From Sphaerochaeta sp. UBA5849 (lineage in GTDB: Bacteria; Spirochaetota; Spirochaetia; Sphaerochaetales; Sphaerochaetaceae): a stretch of 64,000 nt of DNA. The notes below the pieces were generated by a model, which searched no databases, had not been told where the DNA came from, and saw only the letters and a list, made by a program, of their open reading frames with translations. The position numbers and the translations under genes were made by a program. The DNA lies in the NCBI GenBank assembly GCA_002432715.1, contig DJGJ01000064.1, forward strand, positions 4,796 to 68,795, read 5' to 3'. Below, piece after piece: positions 61,126 through 64,000 of this stretch. Each line of letters opens with the position of its first letter. The stretch's first letter is position 1.

Positions 61126-62922
61126 ATGTCTGAAGAAGTATTTTCCCAACGAACAACTACCTGCGGAGCACTGAACAAGGCCGACAACGGAAAAACCGTT
61201 GTTCTCAACGGCTGGGTGCATCGTGACCGAAATCATGGAGCACTGCATTTCATCAATCTCAGGGACCGGTACGGTATCACCCAGGTGGTGGTTGATGACG
61301 ATGCATCACCCGCTCTCCAGGCCGTTGCAAGCGAGCTTCGTCTGGAATACTGCATCGCGGTGACCGGCAGCGTACGCCTGCGTCCCGAATCCATGGTTAA
61401 TCCCGAGATGAGCACCGGGGAGATCGAGGTAAAGGCTCAGAGCATTGAGATTCTCAGCCGATGCGCCCCGCTTCCCTTCCAGATAGATGACGGCAAGGAG
61501 ACTCGCGAGGACCTCAGGCTCAAGTATCGCTACCTCGATTTGCGCAGCCAAGGCATGCAGCAGCGTCTCAAACTGCGGCATGACTTCATCCTTGCTTGCA
61601 GAAAGTATCTTGCATCCCGCGATTTCTATGAGATCGAGACCCCGACGTTGATCAAGAGCACCCCCGAGGGCGCACGCGACTTCCTGGTTCCCAGCAGGAT
61701 TTATCCAGGCAAATTTTATGCACTTCCGCAGAGTCCCCAGCTCTTCAAGCAGATTCTCATGGTCGGCGGCATGGACAAGTATTTCCAGATCGCCCGTTGT
61801 TACCGTGATGAGGATGCCCGCGGCGACCGCCAGCTTGAGTTCACTCAGCTGGACCTTGAGATGAGCTTCGTCAAGCGTGACGATGTGCTGTCCTTGATCG
61901 AGGACCTGTTCAACAGCGTCTTCAGGGAAGTCATGAACTATGAGCTGCCCGCCCGCTTCAGACGGCTCTCCTATAACGATGCATTGAATACCTACGGCTG
62001 TGACAAGCCCGACCTTCGCTTCGACCTGCCCCTTCGTGATGTGAACGACCTGGCCCAAAAGAGCAGCTTCGCCACCTTCAAGGACATTGTCGCAAACGGC
62101 GGGGATGTCAAGGCAATTTGCGCACCCAAAACCGAGGGTGTCGATTTCTCCCGCAAGTACATTACCGAACTTGAGGAAGCGGCCAAGATCTATGGAGCCC
62201 AAGGCCTTGCCTGGATCAAGGTGGGCGAGAACAAGAGCCTTTCAGGCGGCGTGAGCAAGTTCTTTGGCGGTCTGGAAGCAGAGTTGCTGGATAGGCTTGA
62301 AGCCGACGAAGGGGATATGATTCTCTTTGTCGCCCACCAGAACTGGAAAAAGTGCTGCGCCAGCCTCAGTGCCGTCCGCACCAAGCTGGGCAAGGACCTG
62401 AAGCTCATCAGAAAGGGCTTCGAGTTCTGCTGGATCATCGACTTCCCCCTCTTTGAGTACAATGAGCAGGCCGGCCACTGGGAGGCTGCACACCATATGT
62501 TCAGCATGCCCCAGGCTGAGTATCTCGATACCCTTGAGTCCGATCCGGGTAGTGTAAAGGGTGACTTGTACGACTTGGTCCTCAACGGGTATGAGGTAGC
62601 CTCCGGCTCGATTCGTATCCACGATGTCGAGCTTCAGAAACGCATCTTCCGCATCTGTAATTTTGACGACAAGACTGCCGAGGAGCGTTTCGGCTTTTTG
62701 CTCAATGCCTTCCGTTACGGGCCTCCCCCGCACGGCGGCATTGCTCCGGGAGTCGACCGCATGGTGATGATCATGAGCGAGCAGACTTCCATACACGAGG
62801 TCATCGCGTTCCCGAAGAATACGGCTGCAATCAGTCCGATGGACGATTCTCCATCCGAAGTCGACCAGCAGCAGCTTGACGACCTGCACCTGATCATCAA
62901 CCATCCCAAACCGAAAGCTTGA
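61126..62922 (+). CDS. aspS: Aspartyl-tRNA synthetase, possibly non-discriminating
   Basis: Class II synthetase of the bacterial type, 598 residues with anticodon-binding OB fold, GAD insertion domain (AWIKVGENKSLSGGVSKFFGG) and catalytic motifs (FLVPSRIYPGKFYALPQSPQ, RCYRDEDARGDRQLEFTQLD, GIAPGVDRMVMIM). In the OB fold, RDRNHGALHF has histidine at residue 37, the position that separates non-discriminating (His) from discriminating (Leu) enzymes in P. aeruginosa-type comparisons. It may therefore charge both tRNA-Asp and tRNA-Asn if GatCAB is present in the genome. A GAGGG lies 7 bases before the ATG. Confidence 0.95.
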   Translation: MSEEVFSQRTTTCGALNKADNGKTVVLNGWVHRDRNHGALHFINLRDRYGITQVVVDDDASPALQAVASELRLEYCIAVTGSVRLRPESMVNPEMSTGEIEVKAQSIEILSRCAPLPFQIDDGKETREDLRLKYRYLDLRSQGMQQRLKLRHDFILACRKYLASRDFYEIETPTLIKSTPEGARDFLVPSRIYPGKFYALPQSPQLFKQILMVGGMDKYFQIARCYRDEDARGDRQLEFTQLDLEMSFVKRDDVLSLIEDLFNSVFREVMNYELPARFRRLSYNDALNTYGCDKPDLRFDLPLRDVNDLAQKSSFATFKDIVANGGDVKAICAPKTEGVDFSRKYITELEEAAKIYGAQGLAWIKVGENKSLSGGVSKFFGGLEAELLDRLEADEGDMILFVAHQNWKKCCASLSAVRTKLGKDLKLIRKGFEFCWIIDFPLFEYNEQAGHWEAAHHMFSMPQAEYLDTLESDPGSVKGDLYDLVLNGYEVASGSIRIHDVELQKRIFRICNFDDKTAEERFGFLLNAFRYGPPPHGGIAPGVDRMVMIMSEQTSIHEVIAFPKNTAAISPMDDSPSEVDQQQLDDLHLIINHPKPKA

Positions 62923-62930
62923 GTTGGCGA

Positions 62931-62958
62931 GCCCCGGAGTAATCCGGGGTTCTTTCTT
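62931..62958 (+). terminator. Terminator after aspS
   Basis: CCCCGGA, loop GTAA, TCCGGGG, then TTCTTTCTT. The T-run shares its last bases with the -35 of the next promoter. Confidence 0.85.
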
Positions 62959-62985
62959 GACAAAGAGAGCAAACAGCCCTAGTGT
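62957..62985 (+). promoter_or_regulatory. Candidate promoter of the CDF exporter
   Basis: TTGACA at 62957-62962, 17-base spacer, TAGTGT at 62980-62985. Good -35, weak -10. Confidence 0.5.
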
Positions 62986-63049
62986 GTAGAAGACATCTGC
63001 GGGACTACAAATCCTGCGGATGTTTTATTTCTTTACAAAGAGATGGTGT

Positions 63050-63928
63050 ATGAAACAGAACCTGGCCCTGAGAGTATCAAGAATCAATATTTTCAATAAC
63101 ATCGTGCTTGCTGTCAGCAAGATCGGCATTGGTGTGGTCGCGCACTCTGCAGCCCTGCTCAACGACGGGGTCAACAACGCCGGGGATGTCATCAGCTCGG
63201 TCATCGCCTCGGTGGGTATCGCAGCGGCCGGCAAGGATTCCGATGCAGAACACCAGTACGGCCATGAACGGCTTGAGAGCGTTGCCGCCATCCTGCTGTC
63301 GGGCATCATCATGGTGGTGGGAATGGGATTGTTGGTCGACGGAATCTCATCCATCATCAAGGGATCCTATCTCAACAGGCCGATTCCGGGCGTGCTTGCC
63401 GTCATTGCGGCAATAATCTCCATTGTAGTGAAGGAGATCATGTTCCTCTATACCCGATGGGCGGCAAAGAAAACCAGGTCATCAGCCCTGCTCGCCTCCT
63501 CCTGGGACTCCCAGAGCGATGTCCTTGCCACTACCGGTGGCTTGATCGGCATCGTGTTCGCCCGAATGGGATACCCGATCGCCGATTCCATTGCAGCAAT
63601 CATCATCGCCCTCTTCATTTTCCGTGTCGGGGTGCAGGTATTCCGCGATGGGACCGACCAGATGGTCGACCATGCATGCGAGGAGGAGACGGTCCAGCAG
63701 ATTCGTTCGGTCATCCTCGACCAGGAAGGAGTCCGCGGCTTGGACCTTTTGCACACCAGGACCTTCGGATCTCGTTGCTATGTCGATGTGGAAATCTCCG
63801 CCGATGGACTGCAGAGCCTGGTGGATGCACATTCGATTGCCGAACGTGTCCATCACGCCATCGAAAAGAACTTTCCCCAGGTAAAGCACTGCATGGTGCA
63901 TGTGAATCCCAGCAAGAAGAAGCAATAG
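63050..63928 (+). CDS. Cation diffusion facilitator, possibly Mn-type
   Basis: A 292-residue inner-membrane metal/proton antiporter with six helices and a cytoplasmic C-terminal domain. The helix-2 metal motif is NNAGD (N42 to D46, NxxxD) and the helix-5 motif is DSQSD (DxxxD). Zinc exporters have histidine in these positions, whereas manganese-type members have Asn/Asp, so manganese export is the better guess. The ATG at 63050 is used because the family starts here; an upstream ATG at 63020 adds ten residues without homology. Neither has a strong ribosome site. Confidence 0.88.
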   Translation: MKQNLALRVSRINIFNNIVLAVSKIGIGVVAHSAALLNDGVNNAGDVISSVIASVGIAAAGKDSDAEHQYGHERLESVAAILLSGIIMVVGMGLLVDGISSIIKGSYLNRPIPGVLAVIAAIISIVVKEIMFLYTRWAAKKTRSSALLASSWDSQSDVLATTGGLIGIVFARMGYPIADSIAAIIIALFIFRVGVQVFRDGTDQMVDHACEEETVQQIRSVILDQEGVRGLDLLHTRTFGSRCYVDVEISADGLQSLVDAHSIAERVHHAIEKNFPQVKHCMVHVNPSKKKQ

Positions 63929-63929
63929 T

Positions 63930-63985
63930 TTACGATATACCGGAAATTGTTGCTTAAAACTTTCATTTTATATAATATATCGTAA
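63930..63985. repeat. Inverted repeat downstream of the CDF gene
   Basis: TTACGATATA (63930-63939) and TATATCGTAA (63976-63985) are perfect 10-base inverted copies 36 bases apart in AT-rich DNA right after the CDF stop. Possibly operators of a gene that starts beyond the window. Neither arm has the GC content of a terminator. Confidence 0.5.
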
Positions 63986-64000
63986 TATTTACAAATTTTT

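Overview
The window looks like a piece of a spirochaete chromosome, most likely a Sphaerochaeta-like free-living fermenter. This is inferred from gene content only. Pointers are a long PFK with an N-terminal extension, a degenerate xanthine-dehydrogenase-like trio of a type I associate with treponemes, a Psp envelope-stress locus under sigma-54, and clostridial-style [FeFe] hydrogenase genes beside the NADH/NAD+ sensor Rex. Base composition is slightly above 50% GC, coding density is high, and many neighbouring genes overlap by 4 bases. I see no transposase, phage, CRISPR array, rRNA or tRNA gene.

Layout. 1-935: the 5' end of thrS behind a T-box leader, then msrC (both minus strand). 951-7678 (minus): a hydrogen/redox block. 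It runs ispH, rex, then a promoter and an operon of NuoE-like ferredoxin, PAS-linked sensory [FeFe] hydrogenase, SpoIIE-type phosphatase, a second small ferredoxin, group-B-like [FeFe] hydrogenase and msrC. 7758-12970 (minus): secF-secD-yajC and a groL with no groES beside it. 13086-14638 (minus): a coupled pair of membrane proteins resembling phytol kinase and phytyl-phosphate kinase. 14912-24338 (mostly plus): RRM protein, DUF1653, DUF2207 and lemA on the minus strand, argR, pgi, and a MarR regulator with a heterodimeric ABC exporter. 24311-31488 (minus): EamA transporter, HAD phosphatase, a probable small RNA, pfk/modE-like/aminotransferase and ligA.

31601-34981 (plus): the degenerate molybdo-flavoprotein trio. 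35000-42667 (plus): dnaE, YggT, recG, rsmD and acyl-ACP thioesterase. 42660-50170: lspA, Nif3, Lon-like protease, MATE, SpoU methyltransferase and rsmI. 50329-54862: two psp modules, each with a clear sigma-54 promoter, around a divergent or convergent pspF. 54917-63928: a DUF1576 membrane protein, carAB behind a repeated operator, aspS and a CDF metal exporter.

The most interesting signals are the following. A T-box leader sits on thrS in what seems to be a spirochaete. A probable 117-nt RNA at 26015-26131 carries two copies of a 12-base anti-Shine-Dalgarno motif, one of them displayed in its terminator loop. Several well-formed promoters put the transcription start on or next to the ATG, suggesting leaderless mRNAs. 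Other strong signals are the sensory hydrogenase-phosphatase operon, the predicted prenol-salvage kinase pair, the catalytically stripped xanthine-dehydrogenase large subunit, and the four-copy operator in front of carAB. Promoters that can be read here follow roughly TTGnnn-N17-TATnnT.
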